Shown here: positions 25,902 through 34,408 of the stretch, in pieces
How positions within the stretch are numbered: position 1 is the stretch's first letter
Layout: every line of letters starts with the position of its first letter
Assembly (NCBI RefSeq): GCF_019263805.1
Contig: NZ_CP079195.1
Span: 437,501-501,500, forward strand
DNA: 64,000 nt
DNA from: Polaribacter sp. NJDZ03
Lineage (GTDB): Bacteria; Bacteroidota; Bacteroidia; Flavobacteriales; Flavobacteriaceae
Direction: 5' to 3'
Notes under the pieces: generated by a model
The model's input: only the letters and a program-made list of their open reading frames with translations
What the model was told of the DNA's origin: nothing
The model's database searches: none
Made by a program: the position numbers and the translations under genes

Positions 25902-28247
25902 ATGCAACAAGAGAACCCTTTAAATTATATTTTTCAGGAAGAAGAACCTATAAATATAAGAGAACAGTTAGAAAAATATTTAGTTCATTGGAAATGGTTT
26001 ATTATTACTGTAATAGTAGCAATCGCAATAGCGTATGCGTACTCTTATTATACACCAAATCAATATCAAGTAGCAACAACAATTTTAATTGATGATGATA
26101 GTAATGGTGGTTTATCTAGTGAGCTTTCTGCTTTTGAAGATTTAGGTTTAATAGGTGGAGGAAAAAAATCGATAGATAATGAAATCGGTATTTTAAAATC
26201 ATACACACTTATGGAGCGTGTTGTAAAAGAATTAGGTGTATATACAACATTTTACAAAGAAGATAGAGGCCGTATTACAGAAATGTATAATACAGAGGTG
26301 CCTTTTAAAATATCTTTTTTTTCTAAAGAAAAAGTATATCAATCAAATACTACATTTAAAATTCGTGTAATATCTAAATCTCAATTTGAATTTATTTCGG
26401 AGGATGAAAGTGTAAAGAAACATGTGTTTGGAGAGAACATAAGCACCAGCTTTGGTAATATTACCATAACACCAACAAAAAATGAAATTAAGAATATAAA
26501 TGAAATAGTTACCGTTAAAATATCTGCATTAAACAATGTTGTAGAAGGTTTAAGAGGGGCGCTTCAAGTAGGTTTAATGTTTGAAAAATCTAGTTTATTA
26601 GAACTTAGTCTAATCTCTCAAAATAAAGCAAAATCAACCGCTATTTTAGATGGTTTGGTAGCTCAATATAATGAAGACGCTGTTGCTGGTAAAAATATAA
26701 TAGGAAATAATACCCGTACTTTTATCGATGAAAGGTTGGCCGTTATAGAAAAAGATTTATCTGCAGTAGATAAGGGAGTAGAAGATTTTAAGTCTAATAA
26801 TAGATTAACAGGTATTCCTGCAGAAGCTGCCATAGTACTAGAAAATAACGCAGAATTAGAAAAGAAAATAGTAGATTTAAATACGCAGATACGGTTAACT
26901 GATTATGTAATGACTTATATAACAGAAAATAAAGAAAACTTAATACCTGCTAATTTAGGTTTAAATGATGGTAGTTTAGATCTTAATAGTTCTCAGTACA
27001 ATGATTTAATTTTAGAACGTAATAGAATTTTAGAAGGATCTAGTCTTAAAAATCCTGTAATTGTTAATTTAAACTCTCAAATAGCTCAGTTACGAGGCAG
27101 TATTTATCAAAGTTTGGTAAACTTAAAATCATCTTTAAGTATTTCTTTAATCGATGCTCAAAAAGCAGAAAGCAAAGTAGGTTATAGAATGTCTTCTGTA
27201 CCAAAACAAGATAGAGAGTTTAGGGATATTGAAAGACAACAACAGATTATTGAAACGTTATATCTTTATTTACTTCAAAAAAGAGAAGAAAATGCAATTT
27301 CTCTTGCGGTAACAGTGCCTAATGCAAAAGTAATTGATACCGCAAGAGGCAGTGATAGTCCGATAAATACGAAAGGTAAAGTAATGTACTTAATTGCTAT
27401 TTCATTAGGATTAGCAATACCATTTGCAATTATTTATGTGTTATTTTTATTAGATAATAAAGTGCATAATACCAAAGAAGTAGAATCTATTGTAAAAGCA
27501 CCTTTAATGGGCGAAATTCCAAAAACAAAAGACACTACTAAAGTCATTAAGAAAGATGATAGAAGTGGTTTGTCTGAATCTTTTAGAATGATTCGTACAA
27601 ATTTAGATTTTATGCTTTCTGGCGCAGGAATTAAAGAAGGTGGGAAAACTATTTTTATAACGTCTACATTAGCAAGTGAAGGGAAAACTTTTATTTCTGT
27701 AAACTTATCTGCGGTGTTGGCATTATCAAATAAGAAAGTATTATTAATTGGTGCAGATATTAGAAAACCTCGTTTAGAAGAATATTTAGATATAAAATTA
27801 GGAAAAGGAATTACACATTATTTAACTGATAATACATTAAAAGTTTCCGATGTAATAGAACATGTAGATGCACTTAATATTGATGTGTTGCACTCTGGAG
27901 TAATAGCGCCAAACCCTTCGGAATTATTAAGTAACGGACGTTTTGAAGATCTTTTAGCGTATGGAAAAGAACATTACGATTTTGTAATTGTAGATACAGC
28001 TCCAGTAAAATTAGTAACAGATACCATGTTATTAGGTAGGGGTGCAGATTTGTTTATTTATACAATTAGAGCTAATTATTTAGATAAACGTTTATTAGAA
28101 ATACCTGCAAAATTATACAAAGATAAACGTTTGCCAAATATGACAGTTTTATTAAATGATGTAGATATAGAAGCAAAATACGGTTACGGTTATGGCTATG
28201 GTTACGGAGAAGCTGAGGTGAAGAAATCTTGGTGGAAAAAAGGATAA
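25902..28247 (+). CDS. wzc: Wzc-like polysaccharide co-polymerase and tyrosine autokinase
   Basis: A 781-residue inner-membrane protein. A Wzz domain with a first membrane helix (about 33-52) and a second (about 495-517) flanks a periplasmic coiled-coil region. The cytoplasmic BY-kinase domain has Walker A STLASEGKTF, Walker A' LIGADIRKPR and Walker B FVIVDTAPV. The C-terminus has the run YGYGYGYGYG, a tyrosine cluster expected to be autophosphorylated to control chain length and export. No matching low-molecular-weight tyrosine phosphatase gene is seen in the window. Last gene of the polysaccharide operon. Confidence 0.92.
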   Translation: MQQENPLNYIFQEEEPINIREQLEKYLVHWKWFIITVIVAIAIAYAYSYYTPNQYQVATTILIDDDSNGGLSSELSAFEDLGLIGGGKKSIDNEIGILKSYTLMERVVKELGVYTTFYKEDRGRITEMYNTEVPFKISFFSKEKVYQSNTTFKIRVISKSQFEFISEDESVKKHVFGENISTSFGNITITPTKNEIKNINEIVTVKISALNNVVEGLRGALQVGLMFEKSSLLELSLISQNKAKSTAILDGLVAQYNEDAVAGKNIIGNNTRTFIDERLAVIEKDLSAVDKGVEDFKSNNRLTGIPAEAAIVLENNAELEKKIVDLNTQIRLTDYVMTYITENKENLIPANLGLNDGSLDLNSSQYNDLILERNRILEGSSLKNPVIVNLNSQIAQLRGSIYQSLVNLKSSLSISLIDAQKAESKVGYRMSSVPKQDREFRDIERQQQIIETLYLYLLQKREENAISLAVTVPNAKVIDTARGSDSPINTKGKVMYLIAISLGLAIPFAIIYVLFLLDNKVHNTKEVESIVKAPLMGEIPKTKDTTKVIKKDDRSGLSESFRMIRTNLDFMLSGAGIKEGGKTIFITSTLASEGKTFISVNLSAVLALSNKKVLLIGADIRKPRLEEYLDIKLGKGITHYLTDNTLKVSDVIEHVDALNIDVLHSGVIAPNPSELLSNGRFEDLLAYGKEHYDFVIVDTAPVKLVTDTMLLGRGADLFIYTIRANYLDKRLLEIPAKLYKDKRLPNMTVLLNDVDIEAKYGYGYGYGYGEAEVKKSWWKKG

Positions 28248-28424
28248 AATAAAAATAGAACTCTTTTTTTATAGTTGATAAAAGCTTTCTTTAGTAGAAT
28301 TAATTTTGATGATTATAGGTGAAAATTTAAAACAGTAAACCATTAATATACAGAAAAGTTCATAAGGTTAATTATACTGAAAATACATGTTTTTTAATGA
28401 TTTAAAAGTTGTAATATCGTTTGT

Positions 28425-28463
28425 AAAAAAAAAGCTTGGAGACATCTCCAAGCTTTTTTTTTT
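28425..28463. terminator. Bidirectional terminator between the polysaccharide operon and the opposing gene
   Basis: AAAGCTTGGAGA (28431-28442) and TCTCCAAGCTTT (28445-28456) form a perfect long stem flanked by A and T tracts on both sides. It therefore can end transcription from the + strand operon and from the - strand gene cluster that starts beyond 28524. The 28248-28424 stretch before it holds no recognisable gene. Confidence 0.9.
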
Positions 28464-28523
28464 GATATTTATCAATGAGTAGTAATCGTTTACCATTAAA
28501 AGATGTAAACAGTAAGTTTCTAG

Positions 28524-29567
28524 CTATTTTTTTGCTTCGATTATGCTCATTTTATGAATAGTAAATTCCATATTGCTAATATCTCCTTTAACTTCATTAA
28601 TTCTAGAATTGGTGTAATATAATTCATCATTATAGATGCTAAATGTATCTGCCCATTTAATTTTTTCACCTTCAGCAAAAACACTTATTTTACCGTTAGA
28701 AATATTAAATTTCATAATCTTGTTATTTTCTAAATCAGCAAGAAATAAAAGACCCGATTGATCAAAAATCATTCCATCTGGAGCAGTTGTTTTTGCAATA
28801 TGTTTTACATTTTTTTCAATTTCAGTGTTATTCCCTTTTATTAAAAATTCAGTAGATATAGCATATAAATTATAACCCGTTAAAGCATGGAAATATAAAA
28901 CATCATTTTTAGTGTCCAATGCAATTCCGTCTGAATGAACCGTATTTTCCCATATACTGTTTTTAAAAGTTAAGTGATTGGTTTCTGCAAGTGTAGAGGT
29001 ATGATTATTTAATACTCTAAAAGAATCTCCAGAATTTATATCAACCACTACAAGGCCTGCATGTCCAGAATCTGTTAAGTATATTTTACCCTTTTTTTTA
29101 TCAACACGTAAATCGTTTATATAAGAATCTTTTAGAAAACTGTCTTCGGATAAAATATAGGTTTTTATCAACTGATTTGTAGAAAGGTCAAAAGCAAAAA
29201 CTCTAGGATTATCTAATACCCCCTTAAATAATGGATTACGTGTATCTAAAACATAGACAATGTTTTCGAAAGCAACAACAGATTGTACAGCTACAAATAC
29301 GCTATCAGAGATTGCTGTACCTAATTTCCAACTGTTCCATTTTTTGTTAGGATAAGCAGTTGACTTTTTATCATCAAGAACTTCAACAACCGAATTTTTA
29401 ACGTTTTCTCTCCATCTCGGAAAATTAGCAAAAATTCTACCTTTATCACTCACAGTAACACCTGTTACTTGTTGTCCTTTGAAGGAAGTGACTTGTTCAA
29501 TTTGGTTTTGATCAGATTTACAACTCCAAATTCCAAATATGATAACCAATACTACTATTTTTCTCAT
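28524..29567 (-). CDS. MRJP/L-dopachrome-tautomerase-related lipoprotein (SMP-30-like propeller)
   Basis: A 347-residue protein. The N-terminal signal IFGIWSC gives a lipidated Cys at residue 16, so it is anchored to a membrane facing the periplasm or outside. Segments such as VTGVTVSDKGRIFANFPRW, HSDGIALD and APDGMIFDQSGLLFLADLEN match the six-bladed propeller family that includes major royal jelly protein/yellow and SMP-30. The Asp/Asn/Glu residues of the propeller core suggest metal binding, as in lactonases. Function in this organism is not known; it heads towards a HAD phosphatase 51 bases upstream in genome order. Confidence 0.75.
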   Translation of the reverse strand: MRKIVVLVIIFGIWSCKSDQNQIEQVTSFKGQQVTGVTVSDKGRIFANFPRWRENVKNSVVEVLDDKKSTAYPNKKWNSWKLGTAISDSVFVAVQSVVAFENIVYVLDTRNPLFKGVLDNPRVFAFDLSTNQLIKTYILSEDSFLKDSYINDLRVDKKKGKIYLTDSGHAGLVVVDINSGDSFRVLNNHTSTLAETNHLTFKNSIWENTVHSDGIALDTKNDVLYFHALTGYNLYAISTEFLIKGNNTEIEKNVKHIAKTTAPDGMIFDQSGLLFLADLENNKIMKFNISNGKISVFAEGEKIKWADTFSIYNDELYYTNSRINEVKGDISNMEFTIHKMSIIEAKK

Positions 29568-29618
29568 TATAATGTTTTAATAAAGTTCTTTCTTGCTATA
29601 TTTATGATATACAGTGTT

Positions 29619-30275
29619 TTAGATGATTTTATGTAACCTTTTAAAATTATTCACTATAAAATCGGCATTTTTTAAAGATTGATCTTCAGACATTGGGTTT
29701 CTGTAGCCAAATACAAAAATACCAGCATCATTAGCCGCTTTAACACCATTATCGGAATCTTCTATTACCACACAATTTTCTTTTGGCGTATTTCCTAGAA
29801 TAGCTGCTTTGTTAAAGATTTCTGGGTTTGGTTTAGATTCGGTTAAATCTGCACCACTAATTTTTGCCGTAAAATATTGGTTTAAATCAAATCTATTAAA
29901 AACTCTATCAATATTAACCATCGCAGAAGAAGAAGCTAAAATTAAGGTTAAACCTTTTTTATGACAATGCTTTATCAATTCTTCTACACCTTTTACTAGA
30001 TGTAATGTTGGGTCGCTTTCAAAGAAATTTACATAGCGTTTTCTTTTATTTAAAACCAATGCTTCTGGGTCTAAATCTAAGTTAAAATGTGTTACTAATT
30101 TCTGAAAAGCATTAATGGTAGAAGAGCCTGTTAAGGTTTTGTATAAATCTTCTGAAACAGTTACTCCAACAGAAGTAAAGGTTTCATAATATGCTTTTTT
30201 ATGAATTTCTTCTGAATCTATAATTACGCCATCCATGTCAAAAATGACACATTTTATTTCTTTTGGTACGTTCAT
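29619..30275 (-). CDS. HAD-superfamily hydrolase, beta-phosphoglucomutase-like
   Basis: A 218-residue HAD subfamily IA phosphatase or mutase. Motif I is FDMDGVIIDSE with the nucleophilic Asp, motif II is the Ser in LILASSSAM, motif III is the Lys of ESKPNPEIF, and motif IV is VIEDSDNGVKAA. The helical cap between motifs I and II has the form found in beta-phosphoglucomutase and 2-deoxyglucose-6-phosphatase. The substrate is a small phosphorylated metabolite that cannot be specified. It starts 7 bases from the end of the small membrane protein gene upstream, so the genes are probably co-transcribed. Confidence 0.86.
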   Translation of the reverse strand: MNVPKEIKCVIFDMDGVIIDSEEIHKKAYYETFTSVGVTVSEDLYKTLTGSSTINAFQKLVTHFNLDLDPEALVLNKRKRYVNFFESDPTLHLVKGVEELIKHCHKKGLTLILASSSAMVNIDRVFNRFDLNQYFTAKISGADLTESKPNPEIFNKAAILGNTPKENCVVIEDSDNGVKAANDAGIFVFGYRNPMSEDQSLKNADFIVNNFKRLHKII

Positions 30276-30282
30276 GTTGCTA

Positions 30283-30558
30283 TTAAGAGTTTGATATTAT
30301 TAAATAAGAGTATAGGGTTAAAAAAAATATATTTAATAGGAATGCCATAAATACCTGAAACTTTTTAGTTTCATTAATACTTTTTACAGCTTTTAATAAT
30401 CCTATAATTGATAAAAATAGAATTACAAAAGCGAGAATTCCTACTAAATTTGAAATAATATAAGAATTGTCATCATTCATATATACAGACAAAATAGCAA
30501 TAGCTATTGTAAATACAAAAGAGAATAATGAATATTTAATTGATAAAACCGCGTTCAT
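30283..30558 (-). CDS. Small three-helix membrane protein, function unknown
   Basis: A 91-residue hydrophobic protein with about three transmembrane segments: LFSFVFTIAIAILSVYM, then LVGILAFVILFLSIIGLL, then VFMAFLLNIFFLTLYSYLI. No known domain is recognised. It starts one base after the DCC-family gene upstream and ends 7 bases before the HAD gene, so it is a real member of this compact - strand unit. Confidence 0.7.
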   Translation of the reverse strand: MNAVLSIKYSLFSFVFTIAIAILSVYMNDDNSYIISNLVGILAFVILFLSIIGLLKAVKSINETKKFQVFMAFLLNIFFLTLYSYLIISNS

Positions 30559-30559
30559 T

Positions 30560-30976
30560 TTAATCTAAAAATTTCGCATTTAATTCAGGTGTTGGAATCA
30601 TACACGTTTCTTTTTTTCCAAACCATTTGTAACGGTTTTTAGCAATATAATCGTAAACATAATTTCTAAATGCTTCTGGTAAAAATAAAAAGATTTGACT
30701 TAGACTCCAAATTCCACCAAAGTCATTCATAATTTTTAAAGCTGCAGTAGATTTTACTTCATAAGAAACACCAGGTTCATACAAAACAATAGAATCAATT
30801 TTAGAAATGTCAATTCCTAACAGATTTATAATTTCTTTCCCTTTATCAGACTGTAAGGCTGTAAATAAAAAGATGTTTTTAGTATCATATTTAATTACTT
30901 TTAAGACAGAATCGTTACATAAATTACAAAAACCATCAAATAAAATAATCTTTTTGTTTTTTGGTAAATCAATCAT
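30560..30976 (-). CDS. DCC-family thiol-disulphide oxidoreductase (DUF393)
   Basis: A 138-residue thioredoxin-like protein. The defining segment LFDGFCNLCNDSV, with the CxxC pair, is at residues 13-24, and the family's Arg/Tyr-rich middle (YDYIAKNRYKWFGK) follows. Such proteins are presumed disulphide reductases, but substrates are unknown. It is the first gene of the - strand unit, and a TATCTTTG box (CAAAGATA at 31002-31009 on the + strand) lies about 30 bases upstream of the start, a good match to the -7 consensus. Confidence 0.85.
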   Translation of the reverse strand: MIDLPKNKKIILFDGFCNLCNDSVLKVIKYDTKNIFLFTALQSDKGKEIINLLGIDISKIDSIVLYEPGVSYEVKSTAALKIMNDFGGIWSLSQIFLFLPEAFRNYVYDYIAKNRYKWFGKKETCMIPTPELNAKFLD

Positions 30977-31226
30977 TTTAGCATTTCAAAATTTAAGAAA
31001 ACAAAGATACTTTATCTTTTTTCGAAACAGATAAAAATTGATAATGGTTTCTAAAGTAGTTTTGTTTTAAAGAAAATACAGGTATCTTTAAATGTTTTAA
31101 AAAAAAGTTAATTTTCTTGTAACATTTTTTTTAATGAGACGTCTTATGTTAGTATTCGAGTAAATAACGCTTTATTTTATGTAAAGATTTTACTTAAAAA
31201 TATATTAGCTTAAAATTAACCAACCA
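30977..31226. other. Divergent intergenic region
   Basis: This 250-base gap separates the DCC gene (-) from the ABC exporter operon (+). It carries the -7-like box CAAAGATA at 31002-31009 for the - strand. No clear TAnnTTTG box is seen for the + strand operon. No coding or strongly structured sequence was noted. Confidence 0.5.
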
Positions 31227-31919
31227 ATGATTAGAATAGAAAAACTACACAAATCTTACCCAATAGGTAAAGATTCTCTACATGTTTTAAAAGGTATTAA
31301 TCTACATATAAAAGAAGGCGAATTTGTTTCTATTATGGGATCTTCTGGTTCTGGTAAATCTACTTTATTAAACATTGTTGGTTTATTAGATGAACATGAT
31401 GAAGGTGATTATTTCCTAAACGGACAATTAATAAAGAACCTAAACGAGAAAAAAGCTGCAATTCTTAGAAATAAATTTTTAGGGTTTATATTTCAGTCAT
31501 TCAATCTTATTTCATACAAAACAGCTTTAGAAAACGTTGCGCTGCCTTTGTATTATAAAGGAATGGCAAGAAAAGAGCGTATGCAGATTGCCTTAGAATA
31601 TTTAGAAAAAGTGGGATTAAAAGATTGGGCAAATCATTTACCAAACGAACTTTCTGGAGGACAAAAACAGCGTGTTGCCATTGCAAGAGCTTTGGTTACA
31701 AAACCAAAAGTAGTTTTAGCAGATGAGCCAACCGGAGCATTAGATTCTACAACAACAGATTCTGTAATGCAATTATTAAAAGACATTAATAATGAAGGAA
31801 TGACGGTGTTTGTTATTACCCACGAGGAGGAAGTAGCAGAGCAAACTAAGAGAATTGTACGTTTAAAAGACGGTCTTATTATTAGTGATGAATATACAAA
31901 TGTATCTAAAACAGTTTAA
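31227..31919 (+). CDS. ABC transporter ATPase (LolD/MacB type)
   Basis: A 230-residue ATP-binding subunit. Walker A is GSSGSGKSTLL, the Q-loop is FIFQSFNLI, the signature motif is LSGGQKQRVAIARAL, and Walker B is VVLADEPTGALDS. It closely resembles the ATPase part of MacB and LolD, which power mechanotransmission rather than substrate translocation through the membrane. Two MacB-type permeases and an adaptor protein follow in the same direction, with 2-base spacing before the first permease. Confidence 0.92.
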   Translation: MIRIEKLHKSYPIGKDSLHVLKGINLHIKEGEFVSIMGSSGSGKSTLLNIVGLLDEHDEGDYFLNGQLIKNLNEKKAAILRNKFLGFIFQSFNLISYKTALENVALPLYYKGMARKERMQIALEYLEKVGLKDWANHLPNELSGGQKQRVAIARALVTKPKVVLADEPTGALDSTTTDSVMQLLKDINNEGMTVFVITHEEEVAEQTKRIVRLKDGLIISDEYTNVSKTV

Positions 31920-31921
31920 TT

Positions 31922-33151
31922 ATGTTTGATTTAGATCGTTGGAGAGAAATATTTCAAAGCATTAGTAAAAACAAGTTGCGTTCTGCGTTGTCTGGTTTTA
32001 CGGTTGCGTTTGCTATTTTACTTTTTACGTTACTTTTTGGTATTGGTAACGGACTTCAAAATACCTTTAAAAATGAGTTTGCAAAAGATGCTATGAACTC
32101 CATTTATATTTGGACAAATAACACCACTATAGCTTATAAAGGAAACCAAATAGGTAGAAGAATTCAATTTAAAAATGATGACTTTACTTATATCAAAGAA
32201 AATTATGGAGATAAAATTCAAACCATAAGTCCAAGAATTCAGAGGTCTGAGAATGTTGTTTATAAAGATGAAAAAGACAATTACACTATTAGAGGTGTAT
32301 ATCCAGAATATTATGTGTTGGAATCTGCAGAAGTAACAGAAGGTCGTTTTTTAAATTATAGAGATATACAAGAAAGAGGAAAAGTTGTTGTAATTGGTAG
32401 AATGGTAGAAAAAGATTTGTTTGGTCAATTAAGTGCTTTTGGAAAACAAATAAATATAGGGGGAATTATGTATAAAGTTATTGGTATTTTCTCTGATCCT
32501 GGAGGAGATAGTGATGAAAGATATATTTACACTCCATTTTCTACAATGCAAAGAATGTATGGAAATAACGATTATGTAAATGAATTTGGAATTACATATA
32601 ACCCAGATTTAAGTATAGATGAAGCTATTGCATTTAGTAGTGAATTACACAGAGAATTAAAGAAAAGACATAATGTTTCACCCAATGACCAAAGAGGAAT
32701 TGGATTAGATAATTACGCGACAAATAATAAGGAAGTCTCAGGTATGATGTTTGGCTTAAGTATTTTAATTCTAGTAATTGGTTTTGGAACCCTAATAGCT
32801 GGAGTTGTAGGTATTAGTAATATTATGGTGTACATCGTTAAAGAAAGAACCAAAGAATTAGGAATTAGAAAAGCAGTTGGTGCTACACCAAAAATGATTG
32901 TTGCTATGATAATGCAAGAAGCTGTTTTTATTACCGCTATTTCTGGTTATGCTGGTTTGCTAATAGGAATAGGTATTTTAGAAATAGCCGGACCAAGTTT
33001 AGAGAAATACTTTATTTTAAATCCTAGTGTTTCTCAACCTGTAGTTATTGGAGCAACATTAACACTTGTTTGTGCCGGTTTAATTGCAGGATATTTACCA
33101 GCCAAAAAAGCAGCAAGAATTAAACCCGTAGTAGCACTAAATTCAGATTAA
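31922..33151 (+). CDS. MacB-type ABC transporter permease
   Basis: A 409-residue permease. It has one N-terminal membrane helix (SALSGFTVAFAILLFTLLFG), a large periplasmic MacB_PCD domain, and three C-terminal helices in an FtsX domain with the family segment KERTKELGIRKAVGATPKMIV near residue 300. It starts 2 bases after the ATPase gene and ends 2 bases before the second permease, which is similar in structure, so the two probably act as a heterodimer. Confidence 0.9.
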   Translation: MFDLDRWREIFQSISKNKLRSALSGFTVAFAILLFTLLFGIGNGLQNTFKNEFAKDAMNSIYIWTNNTTIAYKGNQIGRRIQFKNDDFTYIKENYGDKIQTISPRIQRSENVVYKDEKDNYTIRGVYPEYYVLESAEVTEGRFLNYRDIQERGKVVVIGRMVEKDLFGQLSAFGKQINIGGIMYKVIGIFSDPGGDSDERYIYTPFSTMQRMYGNNDYVNEFGITYNPDLSIDEAIAFSSELHRELKKRHNVSPNDQRGIGLDNYATNNKEVSGMMFGLSILILVIGFGTLIAGVVGISNIMVYIVKERTKELGIRKAVGATPKMIVAMIMQEAVFITAISGYAGLLIGIGILEIAGPSLEKYFILNPSVSQPVVIGATLTLVCAGLIAGYLPAKKAARIKPVVALNSD

Positions 33152-33153
33152 TT

Positions 33154-34374
33154 ATGAGATTTTTATTTGAAAAAGATACTTGGCAAGAAATTTACGGTAG
33201 TATTCGAAAGAATAAAACTAGAACTGCAATCACCATTTTTGGGGCATTTTGGGGAATTCTATTATTGGTAGGTTTATTAGGCGCAGCCAAAGGAATAGAA
33301 AATAGTTTTAATAGCATGTTTGGTAATTTTGCTACTAACAGTGTTTTTATGTCTGGGAGTAGAACGTCGATGCCTTTTAAAGGTTTTCAAGAAGGACGCC
33401 AGATTAGTTTAAGATTAAGTGATGTAGATAAAATTCGTTCAGAAATAGAAGGTATTCAGTTTGTAGTGCCAAGAAATGCAACTGGCGGACAAGTAGTTCA
33501 TGGTTTAAAAACTGGTAATTTTACCATTTTTGGAGATTTTCCTTTAATAGATCTAGTTCAAAAAAAGAACTTGATAGAAGGTAGGTTTATCAACCAAAGT
33601 GACATGGACGAAAATAAAAAAGTTTGTGTTATTAGTGAAGGTGTTTATAAAGAATTGTTTGATAGAAGTGAAGACGCTATAGGTGTTTATATAAAAGTAA
33701 GTGGCATCAATTATAAAGTTGTTGGCGTTTATGAAACGAGTCAGTTTGAAGGAAAGAATAACATTCACATACCTTTTAGTACCTTTAAATTAGTGTATAA
33801 TAAAGGAGATAAATTTGAATGGATGGTTGTAACCGGAAAAGATGAATTTGATATTGTTCAATTAGAATCTGATGTAAAGTTATTATTAAAAAATTTACAT
33901 AAAATTCATCCAGATGATAACAGAGCATTTAGAGGGTTTAACTTAGGCGAACGTATAAAACAGGTTACAGGTTTTTTAACAGGAATGCAATTTTTAACAT
34001 GGTTTGTTGGTATTGCAACCTTAATTGCTGGTGTTTTTGCAATTGGTAATATTTTGTTGATTACCGTTAAAGAAAGAACAAAAGAAATAGGAATTAGAAG
34101 AGCTTTAGGTGCAACGCCAAATAAAGTGAGACAACAAATTATATTAGAATCGCTATTTTTAACGCTATTGGCAGGTTCTTTAGGAATTATTGCTGGTGGA
34201 TTAGTTTTAATGTTATTAGATAATTTTGTAGAATTTCTTGTAAATCCTACAGTAGATATTCCTATTGTTTTAATAGCATATGCAGTATTAGTATTTTTAG
34301 GAACATTAATAGGATTTATACCTGCGTATATGGCAACAATAGTGAAACCAATAGACGCATTAAGAGAAGAATAA
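33154..34374 (+). CDS. MacB-type ABC transporter permease (second subunit)
   Basis: A 406-residue permease with the same plan as its neighbour: N-terminal helix (TAITIFGAFWGILLLVGLLG), periplasmic domain and FtsX domain with KERTKEIGIRRALGATPNKV. The two permeases are clearly related but diverged, consistent with an old duplication and a heterodimeric exporter. It is followed after 34 bases by the periplasmic adaptor gene. The transported substance cannot be named; macrolides, peptides or lipoprotein-like molecules are all possible for this family. Confidence 0.9.
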   Translation: MRFLFEKDTWQEIYGSIRKNKTRTAITIFGAFWGILLLVGLLGAAKGIENSFNSMFGNFATNSVFMSGSRTSMPFKGFQEGRQISLRLSDVDKIRSEIEGIQFVVPRNATGGQVVHGLKTGNFTIFGDFPLIDLVQKKNLIEGRFINQSDMDENKKVCVISEGVYKELFDRSEDAIGVYIKVSGINYKVVGVYETSQFEGKNNIHIPFSTFKLVYNKGDKFEWMVVTGKDEFDIVQLESDVKLLLKNLHKIHPDDNRAFRGFNLGERIKQVTGFLTGMQFLTWFVGIATLIAGVFAIGNILLITVKERTKEIGIRRALGATPNKVRQQIILESLFLTLLAGSLGIIAGGLVLMLLDNFVEFLVNPTVDIPIVLIAYAVLVFLGTLIGFIPAYMATIVKPIDALREE

Positions 34375-34408
34375 AAAAAATCAACTAACAAGAATAAATA
34401 AAAGATAA

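Noticed and set aside
33906..34391. A 161-codon - strand frame opposite the second ABC permease
   Set aside because: Antisense shadow of a clear permease gene, without its own promoter or family motifs.
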